From positions 62,001 through 126,000 of the forward strand of contig JAMXBD010000961.1 in NCBI GenBank assembly GCA_024138025.1: a stretch of 64,000 bases of DNA, in the 5' to 3' direction. Below, in pieces: positions 1 to 11,348 of this stretch; positions within the stretch are counted from its first letter, which is position 1; each line of letters begins with the position of its first letter. A model generated the notes under the pieces. That model was not told the DNA's origin, did no database searches, and saw nothing but the letters and a program-made list of their open reading frames with translations. The position numbers and the translations under genes were made by a program. Origin of the DNA: Combretum micranthum (taxonomy: Eukaryota > Streptophyta > Magnoliopsida > Myrtales > Combretaceae).

Positions 1-350
1 TTCTTCATTACAAAGCAGGAGAGGCAATTGAATCCATGAACAAACATCATAAAAACAAGGAGTGGCACACAAACAATACCATTCTCCCTTACCATAGTTC
101 AAGCACACAACATTCACTTCATTCTCTTCTTTTTTAGGTTCATTGATTTGAGGATTATAAAGAACATTCCAATAGTGGTCCTTAGGAATCCACTAACCAA
201 AATCCATGATATTAGAGTGTATTATCAGGTTTAAGCTTAATGAGAAGAATTCACCATAGAATCAAGCAAAAACAAAAGAAAAATGGCTTGATTAATAGTA
301 TTAAGCTTTTCAAAATGTCACCAATTAATCCCCAGCAACGGCGCAAAAAA
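1..350 (-). mobile_element. 5' leader and PBS of minus-strand Athila/Tat-type LTR retrotransposon
   Basis: Read on the minus strand, positions 345..329 give a primer-binding site close to the plant tRNA-Asp complement (GCGCCGTTGCTGGGGA), one A-rich spacer after the LTR at 351..1703. Only the untranslated leader is in the window; gag would lie to the left of position 1. The rest of the stretch is A-rich, with no open frame. The tRNA-Asp primer is typical of the Athila/Tat branch of Ty3/Gypsy; assignment to that branch is inference from the PBS and LTR style. Confidence 0.7.
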
Positions 351-1703
351 TGCTTGTCTGATAGATCGGACCAAGCGTATTAAAATTTTTAAATGTTGGC
401 TAAATCTTTTCCATTAACTATGGTCTCACAGGGCAAGCGTACCCATTAGATATAGCATAGAATGATCTAGGTCGTATTCCAAGAAAAAGCTAGTGAGTAC
501 TTCTACTTTGCTCTTTTCTTATTATCTAGCCGATAAAAACAAAGGGGTTTTATATATACAAAAGCTAATCTAAGTCTAATCTGACAAACAAAACAGTAAA
601 AATTATTTGTAAATTTCATAGCATCTTGTAACAATAAAGATAAATCAATTCATAAGGTTGCTTGGGTCATGCTTCACCTTAGGTCTATTCGTGTAACTCA
701 AAAAATTTTCAGAAAAAGTTGTGTTGATTATTGTACTGTCGGATTCACTAGCATAAATCAAAGCCTCTCTCGAGGTTAGTGACTCTAGATCTAAAATCGA
801 ACTACTAGAATCTTTTTCTAGCTATCCTCACCCTTAAACCCATATAAAGAATAGGAATCCTTCATTTAGAAATCCATTTTGGCATTTAAAAATGAGTGAC
901 AAAAGACCTCACCAACCCTTCTCTCAAGGCGATTAGAGGAATCTCATCAATAGCCTAGATCTATTCATTAAAGTGATCTCTCAACCTATTTTAACGATAT
1001 CGTGCACTATATAGATTGAAGAGCTATTAAGTTCAAGCTATTGAATATAATAAATCAACACATTTTGAAGATAAAGCACAATAACGTTACATGAAATCGA
1101 CTAAGGATCCACAAACCCAAACAAAATTAGCTATTCTTTTATGAATATAGTGATACAAATCAAAGAATCAGAGAAATAGCTTAAACCTATAGTAAGATAA
1201 AGCAATAAAGAACAATATTCTTGATGAATTGAAACGTTTAAGCCCAAAGCTGATGTGAAACCCTAAGAGTTATTGTGTTTCTCTCTTTAACTTCTCTCTC
1301 TAAATAGGGAAATTCATTATCCTAATAGGGTTTAGAGAAATACTCTAAAAACACTTCTAATACCCTACACTCTCTATTATGGTTGCTATCATATTCTTCC
1401 TCCGAAAGCTCCTTAAAAAGAATGCAAGATGGGCAATTATATTCTTCCAATTTCTTCCCTTCCTATCCTACCCTTGCAGTGCTAAAGAAAGGGATGAAAA
1501 GATAAAAGGCTTGTTTCTTGCACAATCCAGCCCAATCTTGCTTTAGTTGCTTCAAGTCATCACATAATCTTCTAAATAAGCCCTTGAAGCCTGAAAACAA
1601 TTTTTAACAAGATAAATGTTCTTTTCTTCATCAAAGCATAAAAATTACATAATAAATATATACAAATATGCATAAAATGTTAAGGGTCTATTGACACTTA
1701 TCA
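351..1703 (-). repeat. 5' LTR of minus-strand Athila/Tat-type element
   Basis: On the minus strand this block starts TGATAAGTGTCAATAG and ends ACAAGCA, five bases before the PBS, so it has canonical TG...CA ends and is about 1.35 kb. Its end region shares the phrase CTTGCCCTGTGAGACC with the LTR at 12470..14104, showing related families. On the other side (from 1704) an unrelated plus-strand pol frame begins abruptly, so the LTR marks the edge of a nested insertion. The second LTR and the target duplication partner lie outside the window. Confidence 0.75.
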
Positions 1704-2560
1704 GAGGGTATTGAGGTGGATGAAGCAAAGCTTCAAGCTATTTATAAGGTACCACCACCATCTTCAATCAAATCCATTAGAAGCTACCTTGTCCATGCTA
1801 GATTCTATCACTGGTTCATTAAAGATTTTCCAAAAATTACAAGGATAATGACAAAGCTTCTAGAGAAGGATGTTCCCTTTGAGTTCACTCTAGAATGTTT
1901 AGATGCCTTCAACATTCTAAAGCAAAAGCTCATCAATACTCCATCATGGTAACACTGGATTGGAGTCCCATTTGAGATAATGTGTGATGCAAGTGATTTA
2001 GCTATGGGTACTGTTTTAGGGTAGCGAAAGAATAAATATTTCTAACCCATCCACTAGGCAAGCAAGACACTTACATTTGCCTAAGAGAACTACACAACAA
2101 CCGAGAAGAAGCTATTGGTAGTTGTCTTTGCTTCAAACAAATTCTAGCCCTATCTTATATTGTCCAAGATCATTATGCACATGGACCACTTCTCTTTGAA
2201 GTTTTTGTTGACAAAGCAAGATGCAAAGCCACGTCTCGTTAAGTGCATATTACCCCTTCAAGAATTTAAACTTGAGATAAGGGACAAGAAGGGAACGGAG
2301 AATTTGGTAGCCGATCACTTGTCAAGACTTGAGAATCCACACTTGTGGCACTTGAATGAGGTAGATATCAATGATGAATTCCTAGAACAACAATTATATG
2401 CCATATGCTCAATAGAAGAGACTGATACAACATGGTTTTCTGATATAGCCAACTACCTAGTGGCAGGAGTCCTTCCCAAGGACATGAAATAGCAACAAAA
2501 GAAGAAGTTCTTTGCTGATTTGAAGCACTATTTTTGGGAGATCCCATACTTATTCAGAGT
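1704..2560 (+). pseudogene. Athila-type pol remnant: end of RT and RNase H
   Basis: The conceptual translation begins in the RT thumb/connection region (GIEVDEAKLQAIYKVPPPSS), runs through the RFYHWFIKDF-like block and the RNase H start (CDASDLAMGTVLG), then RNase H/tether (VADHLSRLENPHLWHLNEVD). This order is that of Ty3/Gypsy pol. Internal stops occur, for example after position 1950, around 2022 and at 2490, and frames change, so it is dead. It encoded the reverse transcriptase/RNase H polyprotein part that copies the element RNA. The upstream part of pol is missing because the minus-strand LTR at 351..1703 sits at its left edge. Confidence 0.85.
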
Positions 2561-3717
2561 CTGTGTAGACTAAGTAATCAGGAGATATGTATCTCATAAA
2601 GAAGGATGAAAAGTTCTGTTCCATTGCTATGATGGACCAATTAGGGAACATTACAGTGCCAATAAGACAACTCATAAGGTACTAGAGGTAGGTTTTCATT
2701 AGCCTTCAATGTTCAAAGATGCTTAGAGCTTCATATCTCAGTGATGGATGTCAGAGAGTTGGTAATATCTCAAGAAGAAATGAAACGCCACAAAAATTTA
2801 TTTTGGAGTTCAAAGTTTTCGACGTTTGGGGTATTGATTTCATGGGGCCATTTCTCCCTTCCTTTCGCCAAAAGTATATTCTTGTAACTATAGATTATGT
2901 ATCCAAGTGGATTGAGGCATAAGCTTTACCAAAAACGATGCTCAAGTGGTGGTTAAGTTCCTAAAAAACCTATTCTCAAGATTTAGGGCTCCACAAGAAC
3001 TCATTAGTGATTGGGGCACACATTTCTACAACACATAGATCGAAAAGGTGCTTAAGAGATATGGAATCACACACTGGCTTGTCGCTCCATATCATCTATA
3101 GACTAGTGGACAAGTGGAGGTGTCAAATAGAGAACTAAAGTGCATTTTAGAGAAATCTATTGCACACAACATATGAGATTGAGCCAAGAAGCTAGATGAG
3201 GCCTTGTGGGCATACATAGTAGCCTACAAAAATCTACTTGACTCCACTCCTCACAGGCTAGTTTATGGAAAGGCATGCCATCTCCCGATTGAAATAGAGC
3301 ACAAGGCCTACTGGGCTATTAAATCAACTAACTTAGACTTAACAAGGTTGGGAAAAGAGGAAAATGCAGCCTAATGAGTTAGATGAATGGAGACTTATGG
3401 CTTATGATAACTCGTGCATCTATAATGAGAGAGCTAAAAAGTATCACGATGTTAGGATACCACAACCAAGGCAATTCAATGAAAGTGAATTAGTTTTGCT
3501 TTTCAACTCCAGGCCAAGGTTATTCCCAGGAAAGCTTAAATCCAAAGAGTTAGGTCCCTTCCGAGTTAAAAAAGTCTTTCCTTATGGGACGATAGAGCTA
3601 GAGCACCTGAACAAGGGAACTTTCAAGGTCAATGGTCAAAGACTGAAGCTCTATTTAGGGAATAATAAGATTTTTGAAGAAGATGAAGAGCTCAACCTCC
3701 TGCTCACATGCGTTTAG
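2561..3717 (+). pseudogene. Athila-type pol remnant: integrase
   Basis: Integrase continues the pol remnant. A weak H2C2 zinc region is visible around 2640..2760 (HYSANKTTHKVLEV then [11 protein letters not shown]). The catalytic core follows with [11 protein letters not shown] near 2835 and a SDWGTHF-like second-Asp block near 3008. The C-terminal part ends in a clean 117-codon frame from 3364 to 3717, with [20 protein letters not shown] and FKVNGQRLK, a hallmark of the Athila/Tat integrase tail. Several in-frame stops and shifts lie between 2920 and 3360. The family integrates element cDNA into host chromatin; this copy cannot. Confidence 0.85.
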
Positions 3718-5150
3718 TCTCAAACATCAAGTCGAGCTAACGATGTTAAACAAAGCGCTTCATGGGAGGCAACCCATACCTAATTTTTGACCTTTTATCT
3801 TTGCACTTTTTGTTAGTTTAGCTTCCTGTAAAGTAAGAGTACTTATCCTTATTTATGCTTAAATTGCAAAAAGATGATGTGGAGTGCATAAATCATGTCG
3901 AAAAGTACAACACTTAAATAATTTTTGGCAAAGGGTATATAACCTACTGTAAAGACAAGTAACATAATCAATTTCAACCATGCCCTTTGTTATGGGGTAT
4001 ATTAGGGGCTATATGGGCCTAGGAGACAACAATTTTTGCTGATAAAGTCATATGCCCATCCATATGAGGCGTATCAAACTAGGATTGGGGTACAAATTCT
4101 ACCACACCCCTTGCCACGAGGCGTGGCAGGCACGTATTCGCCCAAGCTTCATGGACAGATTCTACCACGCCCTTTGCTATGGGGCATGGTAAAAGGCGTA
4201 TGATGAACATTCCCATGCTCTTTTAAAATAGATTTTTGCATGCCCACTTCATTTTTACCCCGTGCTTTCTCTTATTTTTCAGTTTTTCTCTCATTGTGTT
4301 CTCTCTTCTCTCTTCTCATTCTCACAATCTATCAACAACTAGCTTCTTTTTACATTTAATAATCATCTACATTATTTAAAAGGTAAGTTTCCTCTGAATT
4401 CTCCTCTTTCTACTTTTCTTGAACCCTAATTTCCTAAATTTCAACTTAGTGCAAAATTAGAGATGTGTGTTGAAATTAACTTGTTGTAGATGATTATATC
4501 ATGTTAGTCTGGTGTTCTTGCTTCTATTTCTAGTTGTAAAAATATTGCATTGTTGTTAATGTTCGAATCAATCATGAGCATAGTTAGGGTGCTTAATGAA
4601 AATTTGGATTTTCTTTGATTACCCCACACAATCACATGTGTAATATGGGGCTTTTTGTTCCTTGTGCTTTGTTATTTATCATGGATTTCACCATGTTGCA
4701 CCAATTAAACTAGAATTCAATGAAAGTTTTTACACATGTAAGTACAAAGTTAGGAATGGGACTACATAAATGCTCTTAGGAAAAGGAATCCCTACAATTG
4801 TGTTATGTTAAATTCCTTAAATGCTTTGCTCATGGTATAACTTCCACTTTCGCTCGATCTTAATAATGCTTGTGTTGTCTTATTCAGCCATCAACTTGGA
4901 AAATTAAACTAAGGATGAAATACTTTGATGCTAAATGGAAGCTAGCTTTATCATTGTTACACATAGATTAGGCCCATGATAGAAATGTGTTTTCACCATG
5001 CTTTGTCCTAGTCTTGTATTTTCTGGACACATTCATGATGGACAATTGTAGAAGCCACGCTTGCTGGCTTGAATAACATGACAAATCCATACCTATCATT
5101 CATGCCTTGTTTTCCTTTTGTACAAATGCCACCAAAGAAGCTACCTTAAT
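3718..5150 (+). other. Athila-type post-pol spacer with iterated GC-rich words
   Basis: Directly after pol comes the phrase GCGCTTCATGGGAGGCAACC, which is commonly found in this place in Athila-like elements. Between about 3960 and 4200 a word of the type CCACGCCCCTTGCCA/GGGGCATGGTA recurs with variations, and the same word is repeated in the 3' LTR at 8110..8320. The remainder is AT-rich leader-like sequence with a CT-rich tract (4260..4330). No open frame is supported. The part from 4592 onward is duplicated at 29917. Confidence 0.6.
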
Positions 5151-6077
5151 CTAAAAAACAAAGTCGCACAAGATGTAGTGCAAGCTCCAACAACATAATT
5201 AGAGTTCCCCGAGCACTCACCAGGGAAGCTGCTAAAAAGTTAAGAGATTTAGCTGCTAGCAAGAAAATTTAGCTCAGTGCCTACTTAATTTGGAAAGTGA
5301 TCAAGGATTATGGGCTCATAAACCAATCTAAGAAATTGTTATCGGATCTAACTTGGGAGAACCTCCTTCCTATCAATGAATCGATTTATAGGGAGGTGAC
5401 CTTAGAGTCCTTCGCTTCCTATAAGCTCTCAAAGCCTAAGAGGTATTTTGGGTTAAGAAATGAGGTATCATTTACTACATTTGGCAAGCACCACACCATG
5501 ACTATGACATAATTTTGTGCATATACTAGCCTTTGTTCTCCCAAGCACACGCATTCTGAGGCATTTAAATCTCCCCCAAATGCTGGCCTAAGAATCTCAC
5601 ATGTGAATAGTTTTGGACTTCAAATGCAAGGTTAATGATTGACTACGCTTTTTTTTTTAAATCTATTTATAAGAGCAAAAATAAGAGGCCAATAAATTAG
5701 GTACGTATGAAGTAATAAAAAATTTACTGATGAGACCAGATCGGTCCATAGGGAGCTAATGACTAAGTACTAGGTATTGAATTTTATCCCTAAACTAAGC
5801 TATCAAATTATGATTTAACTAAAAACTAAACTAATAAACTAATTTGAACACTTTAAACCAAATGTCCTAGCGACACAAATGAGGGTTTTAAGGTTATGAG
5901 GTGCTAAAATTAGATTAGGGATTGCAAATATGTTCTCGTTTGAATCAATATTATGCCTTAAATCGATATTTGAAACTAATTTTTTGGGATTTAACCAAAC
6001 TCACTAGAACTCACCTACCCCTCGAAGTAGCAAAAAATTCCAATTATAGCATAAATCATCCCGCTGAGGCGATTTAT
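5151..6077 (+). pseudogene. Athila env-like/ORF1-type protein remnant
   Basis: A 71-codon open frame (5297..5512) sits inside a longer decayed coding region. It reads like the conserved block of the protein found downstream of pol in Athila-type elements (Athila ORF-1-like / putative plant transposon protein families): TWENLLPINESIYREVTLES, then FGLRNEVSFTTFGKHH. The frame is ended by TAA at 5510 where the related copy at 30722 has a CAA glutamine codon, and it continues recognisably afterwards (AYTSLCSPKH). The function of these proteins is unknown; an envelope-like role has been suggested from their position only. No signal peptide or membrane segment is visible here. Confidence 0.65.
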
Positions 6078-6299
6078 CTAAAAGAGGACTATTTTGTGGT
6101 GTTTATATCACTCGCATCCTCAAAAATATGAATAAATTCCCTTATGAGGAACGAAGGATAAAGTAGGTCAGTCATACCCTATGATGGGGATGATAATGAT
6201 GATACCACAGATGAACACTTAAGGAAGCTAAAATAAGCTTACTAAAGAAGTCTAGAAACTTTAGAAACAAAACAAGAGCCTTAAGAAATATATCAGTTC

Positions 6300-6627
6300 C
6301 ATTGCAGAAGCTTTTGCAAAGAAGCTCAAAGTTAAGCTTCTAGACTGTCCTAGCTCCTCCAATAGTGAGAGTGATAATGAAGCTGACTAAAGGGAAGAGG
6401 ATGATGATAATGAAAGAGGTGATGCAGCTAGCCCTACTAAGGTAGGTGAAGATGGAGATGATGATGAGGCAGAAGCGGAAAGGTAAATTGATGCCTATAG
6501 AGAAGTGGAAGAAGTAGGAACAAAAATTATAAAGCATGGCTCAAGCTCTGGCGATGTAGGTATAGGCACCCCTCTAGTGCATATGGAAATTGATGTTAAG
6601 CCAGGAGATGGAGAGGAGGAAGATTGA
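6300..6627 (+). pseudogene. Acidic C-terminal tail of the Athila env-like ORF
   Basis: The translation from about 6330 is a run of Ser, Asp and Glu (SSSNSESDNEAD, then EEDDDNERGDAA, then GEDGDDDEAEAER), ending GDGEEED and a TGA at 6625. Two in-frame stops (near 6388 and 6484) break it. An acidic C-terminus after the conserved block fits the Athila post-pol protein. The opposite strand gives a hydrophobic reading of the same DNA, which I regard as a shadow. Confidence 0.5.
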
Positions 6628-7933
6628 TCCTCCTAGGACTAATTCTGTTATCCTTTTCTCTATATTTTCTATTTTGTTGTATTTGATTATCGAGAGATAG
6701 AGACACCTATATGTTTGTACTTAATTCATATACTCTTACTCTACATTGCTCAGACTAACTCCTTATCTTTTTTTTTTTTTCCTTTCTATTTGAATCATGA
6801 TACAAGATCACCTTTAATGGCACCTTGACTTGTTTGCACCATCAACCTAACCTACATTATCAATCATGATACAGGGCGATACCAGTTCCTCTTTCCTTAG
6901 CCCGGAATTCTTTTATTCTATTTTCTTTTCCTCTTTGCATTATCATGATGGGAAGAGAAATTTTGTGCACTCTTACCATGCCTACTTTGAATTATTGATA
7001 CTTAGTCATGGTTATAGGAAGGAATCATTATGGAATGGGCTTACTTGCTATTTAATAATGGAATTTAGAGTTAGAAATGAACTTGGGTCCTTAGTAAAAC
7101 ATTAATGGGCTCATTTTCTAAATTCACTAGGATGTATATTCATTTATCAAAAGTTTTAAGAGCCCTTTAATCTTTAGTGAAAAGGAAAATGAGATTTTTC
7201 ACTTGGAATTCTCTCCTTAGTAACTTTTTGGAATATAAATATATATATATAAGTAATAAGGCTAAAAAGAAGCGAGCAAACACCTGTCTAGGGGAAATAG
7301 AAAAGACAGAGGCAAAAACCTCTCACTTTGAAGGCTAAATAATTAAACAATGTGCTTAAATGATAAATTCAGTTGATATGGGCAGGTCTTAATCCCTCAA
7401 AAGAGCAAGATTCAATCCCTACTGTCAACTTGAATTAAAATATAGAAAATGAAATTAAAACTCCAAAAAGGTTCATGGAAAGGAGAGAAGCCCAGGGAAA
7501 ATTTTGACACAACATACGTTCAGTTTAGATTTTTTTGCTTAGAGAAATGGTTGATGGAATTATATGCTCTCAAGTGGACAGTCAAAGTGGACTAAGTCTC
7601 TCTATGCTCTATTTGACCTAGAGTTTAGTTTTAAGTTTGAAAGCTATTCTTAAATGGTAAGGATAAAGCTTAGTTCACTTTGATTCATTTTATAAGTTTT
7701 GCTATTGCATTTTTAATTCGATACTTCGATGGTAAGGTGAGTGTCACATTTATGGAATGGAGCAATTATGTTGAGCTTAAAAGAAAATGTTGCTGATTGT
7801 TTGATCTAACCTTTTTCTTGCAATTTCATTCATGATTAATGATTGGTTCAATTGTTATCAAAGTCCTTACTTGTTCCAATGACTTGATCTAGTTTGCTTT
7901 AAGACAAGCAATGATTTAAGTGTGGGGGAAATT
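6628..7933 (+). other. 3' untranslated part of the Athila-type element with PPT
   Basis: No coding region is supported. There is a short AT microsatellite near 7237..7251. The stretch ends with the purine-rich AGTGTGGGGGAAA at 7919..7931, immediately before the LTR start at 7934. This is the expected place and composition of a polypurine tract that primes plus-strand DNA synthesis. Confidence 0.6.
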
Positions 7934-9234
7934 TGATGATTGCATTAACACCCTTATTCCAGGAAGATTCAGACCATATTTAGTTGATATTTTTAAGTGA
8001 AAATCATCTAGATACGATACATAAAGGGCTAAATTGTTAATTTCAGGTGAGACGGAGCAAATCAAGTGAAATTGATAACGAAAAGAAGAGATGAGCATGA
8101 TCTAGGATTTATACGCCTCGTAGCAAGGGTGGTGGCTGAAGCATTGAAGATTAGAAGGGCATATGCCCCATACCACGCCGCATATTGAGGGGTGTATCAA
8201 GTAAACATATGAACATAAGCTGCCATGCCCCTTGCCACGCCCCATGCTGAGGGGCATATCCACTCAGTTCTATGACTAAACTGTACCACGCCCCTTGCCA
8301 CGGGGCATATCAAGTCACTTGCCCTTGTTTTATTTTATTTTCTCTAATATTTGAGGCCACACACACACACACATAGTGTCTAGAATTAGAAAGAGGGGAT
8401 AACAAATTTTCTAAGGTTTTTTAGAGTTTTTTTTAGCATTCACTAAGACAAACAAGTCAAGGTATTCAATATTCGGGCCATACAAGATTCGATTCTCAGG
8501 ATTGTATTCATGAATTCTACTTTCTTTTATAGATTTTGTGTTTCTTTAGTAAATATCATTTTTTAGAGGAGTAGACTTTAAATCTAGGTCTTGTTCAAAT
8601 TTTAATTTTATCATGTGATGAGGATTTGTTTTTAATGAAAATCTTATCGGTGTTCTTGCATTCATTTGCATGTTCTTTGTTTGTTTCTTAGATTCATGTG
8701 TCCATAGTATGAAGTTTTCTAATATCATCAAAGTTAATTGAGAAATTACTTTTATGATTAGATCTATGCAATTGATGGGATTTGATTGTAATTGTAGAGA
8801 TAAGATAGCAAGAATCTTTGATAATTATGGATTTATTGGTGAGTTTGTGTCCCTAATGCGATCCTATGTTGTTGTTAATTGAGGAGAGATCCTAATTGAT
8901 AAACCTAGGGTTAGATAAGTCAATAGATTCGAGAGGATGGTTAACTTGCTTTTTGAACTCAATAGCATAAGAACTCAATTTTCAAAAACTTTGAATTCCA
9001 AGGATTCACATGATGAAATAGAAGTAGAAAAAAATCTAGGTCATTTTGATTTCTCGAATTAAATATTGCTTTTTGTTGCTAGTGATCTTTGCTCGCTTGC
9101 TACTTAGTAGAATTAAAGTAATTACTTGTTAATAGTATAGAAAACAATCATTCCAATAGGGTGGTTAGATAATAGGAACAGAGTTATTACTAGTACTTGA
9201 TTTATCCCTGTGGATAAACCCGATTTCAGCATCA
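7934..9234 (+). repeat. 3' LTR of the plus-strand Athila-type element
   Basis: This block begins TGATGATTGCATTAAC right after the PPT and ends ...TTTCAGCATCA, giving TGATG/CATCA inverted termini and a length of about 1.3 kb. It carries the iterated GC-rich palindromic words (8110..8320), a CA dinucleotide repeat (about 8357..8374) and the phrase TATCCCTGTGGATAAACCCG near its 3' end. The matching 5' LTR lies outside the window, beyond the nested insertion. The right edge is chosen from the inverted termini and could be a few tens of bases further right. Confidence 0.6.
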
Positions 9235-10384
9235 TACTACACCTACGACAGGCGCTACCTATTGTTTCATAATGGTATTAGGAATAGGTTTTTATAAATT
9301 TTGAAACTACAATTGGCAATTTCAAAACCATCACTCTTTAGATCAAAGGAACTAAGTCTATTCGAAATGGCATTCACCCATGAAATCAAGGTAAATACAT
9401 TGTAGTTTTTCTTGATGGTTCTTGATTTGTAAATCAGTGATAGTAAATGGATTAAGTTCTTTGAAAATTTGACCTTCACATATAAAATTAATTGCTTAGC
9501 CATTGACCAAAAACCTACATTTTAGTCCTAATAAGACCTATTAAATTGACTTAGAATGTATCACTTTCAAGTTGGACTATAATTTAGGGAATTGAAGTCT
9601 TGAGTGAAAATAAATCACATAAGAGTGGGAGGAAGTCCTTGCAAACTGGACAATTTCATTAAAAGTTCTTTCCTAGACCAAAGTCTTAAGAGTTAAATGA
9701 ATGAGCCTCTAGATTTTTCATAATGCTACTTGGATTCCGACAAATAGAATGAACACATGAAGAAGCATAGAAAGCCTGAATAAAGTTTAGCCGACCCTTT
9801 TCTGCATGAGATGTGAATGGTTGCCTATAATGGTATTTTGGAATGTTGAAATCCCCTTACAATAGGTGATCAGTGATGTTTATATTTTTACACTCAAATG
9901 GCAAACCCAAATTGAGTTGAGATGAAAAGTTGGACACCTTAGGCAATTCCATGATGAGTGACAAGCTATAGAACATGATTATCCTTTGATTGATGAGCTT
10001 CATGTACCTAAAGCTTTACTGCCAAAGTACGACAAGTGTTAAATACAACCCTTCAGTGAAGATTCATCTCGAAAAGACTTTTATGCCATAAATTCCTTTG
10101 ATAAAACAAAGTCTTTAAACCTATCATGACCAATCAACTGATTGTTGAGTAATGGGGCAAGTTCACTTTGTAATTAAATTTTTGAAGGGTCACTGAAATT
10201 TCTTGCCTTTTAGTAATCTAATTTTTCATAAAACATTAATAAATTTTCAAATGTTCATGTAAAAAAAAAAAGAAATTTCCAAAAAGAAATAAAAAATAAT
10301 AATAATTTCCAAGCACTTCAACAATCTTCAAAAAAGTTTTAAAAAATGAGCAATTTTGCCCTTTTGCGTTAATTTTGAAAAATC
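9235..10384 (+). other. Unassigned AT-rich stretch
   Basis: No reading frame, RNA gene or element end can be supported. An A-rich run (10260..10305) lies near its end. A short minus-strand frame (9267..9503) has no recognisable motif, and I treat it as chance. Confidence 0.4.
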
Positions 10385-11260
10385 TAGCTATTTTCCACAA
10401 CATTTGGAACCTTAGTTATCCTAGGTTGTAGGAACTTTGGTATTCCCATCATATTTTGACCCTTGGTGTTCTTTAGTTTTACAAACCTTGGTATTCACAT
10501 CCAAAACCCTAGTTATCCTAAGTTATAGGAACTTTGGTATTCCTATCACATGTCGAAGTTCGATATTCCTTAGTTTTAGGAATCTCGGTATTCCCCTTAC
10601 ATCTCGAACCTAGGTATTCCTATTTTAAGGAATCTTGATATTCCTTAGTTTTCTTTATCCCATTGGGGCGCAATGTTTTTTTTTTTTTTTTTGTAGTGCA
10701 AAATCTTTATCTCGAGGCGTAAAATGTCTTTTATCCCTGCTTAATAGGATGCAAAAGTTTTTTACCCCTTCGAGGCACAAAGTTTATCCCATCCCTTTTT
10801 AACAAAATGTAAAAATTCTTTATCCCTTCAGGGTGCAAAATTCCTTATACCTTTGTGGCATAAAATCCTTTTATCCCTTTAGGGCACAATATTCCTTTAT
10901 CCCTTCAGGGCACATGGTTTCTTTTTCATCCTTTTAGTGTGCATGATTTTCTTTTTTTATCTCTTTAGGGTACATAGTTTATTTTTTCATTCCTTTAAGG
11001 TGCATAGTTTTTATCCCTTCAAGGCACATAGTTTCTATCCCCGTTCATTGGGGTGCAAAAATCTTTTTATCCCTTCGAAGCACAAAATCCTTTCCTTTCG
11101 GAGCGCAAAGTCTTCTCATCCCTAAACACTAGGGTGCAAAGTTTTCAAAACCCTTGGCTATCAAAGCTACCAACATCCCTACTCAGCAGGGTGCAAAAGT
11201 TTCCAAAATCTCCATTAATCAAGGTGTGTTTTTAAAACCCCTAGAAGTTAGGGTGAATTT
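10385..11260 (+). repeat. Degenerate tandem repeats in the 3'UTR of a Tat/Ogre-like element
   Basis: Two runs of imperfect short repeats follow each other. From about 10385 to 10650 a word near GGAACTTTGGTATTCC recurs. From about 10660 to 11240 a word of about 30 bases near TTTATCCCTTCAGGGCACA recurs many times with substitutions. The run is followed by a PPT and LTR start (11349..11362). Tandem repeats just ahead of the 3' LTR are known for Tat/Ogre elements. Short open frames inside (10937..11235) are by-products of the repeat and not genes. Confidence 0.7.
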
Positions 11261-11348
11261 TTGTAGTCAGGATCACCAAGTTTAAGTTTATGCTAAAAAT
11301 GATATCTTTTTTTGTCTTTAAGATGAAGTTTTGTTCAAACTCTACCAT

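Noticed and set aside
7370..7440. SINE- or tRNA-like phrase GATTCAATCCC
   Set aside because: No A-box at the right distance, no A tail and no second copy in the window.
10937..11235. Two overlapping plus-strand frames of about 60 codons with repetitive Phe/Ser/His content
   Set aside because: They are by-products of the degenerate tandem array and have no independent support.
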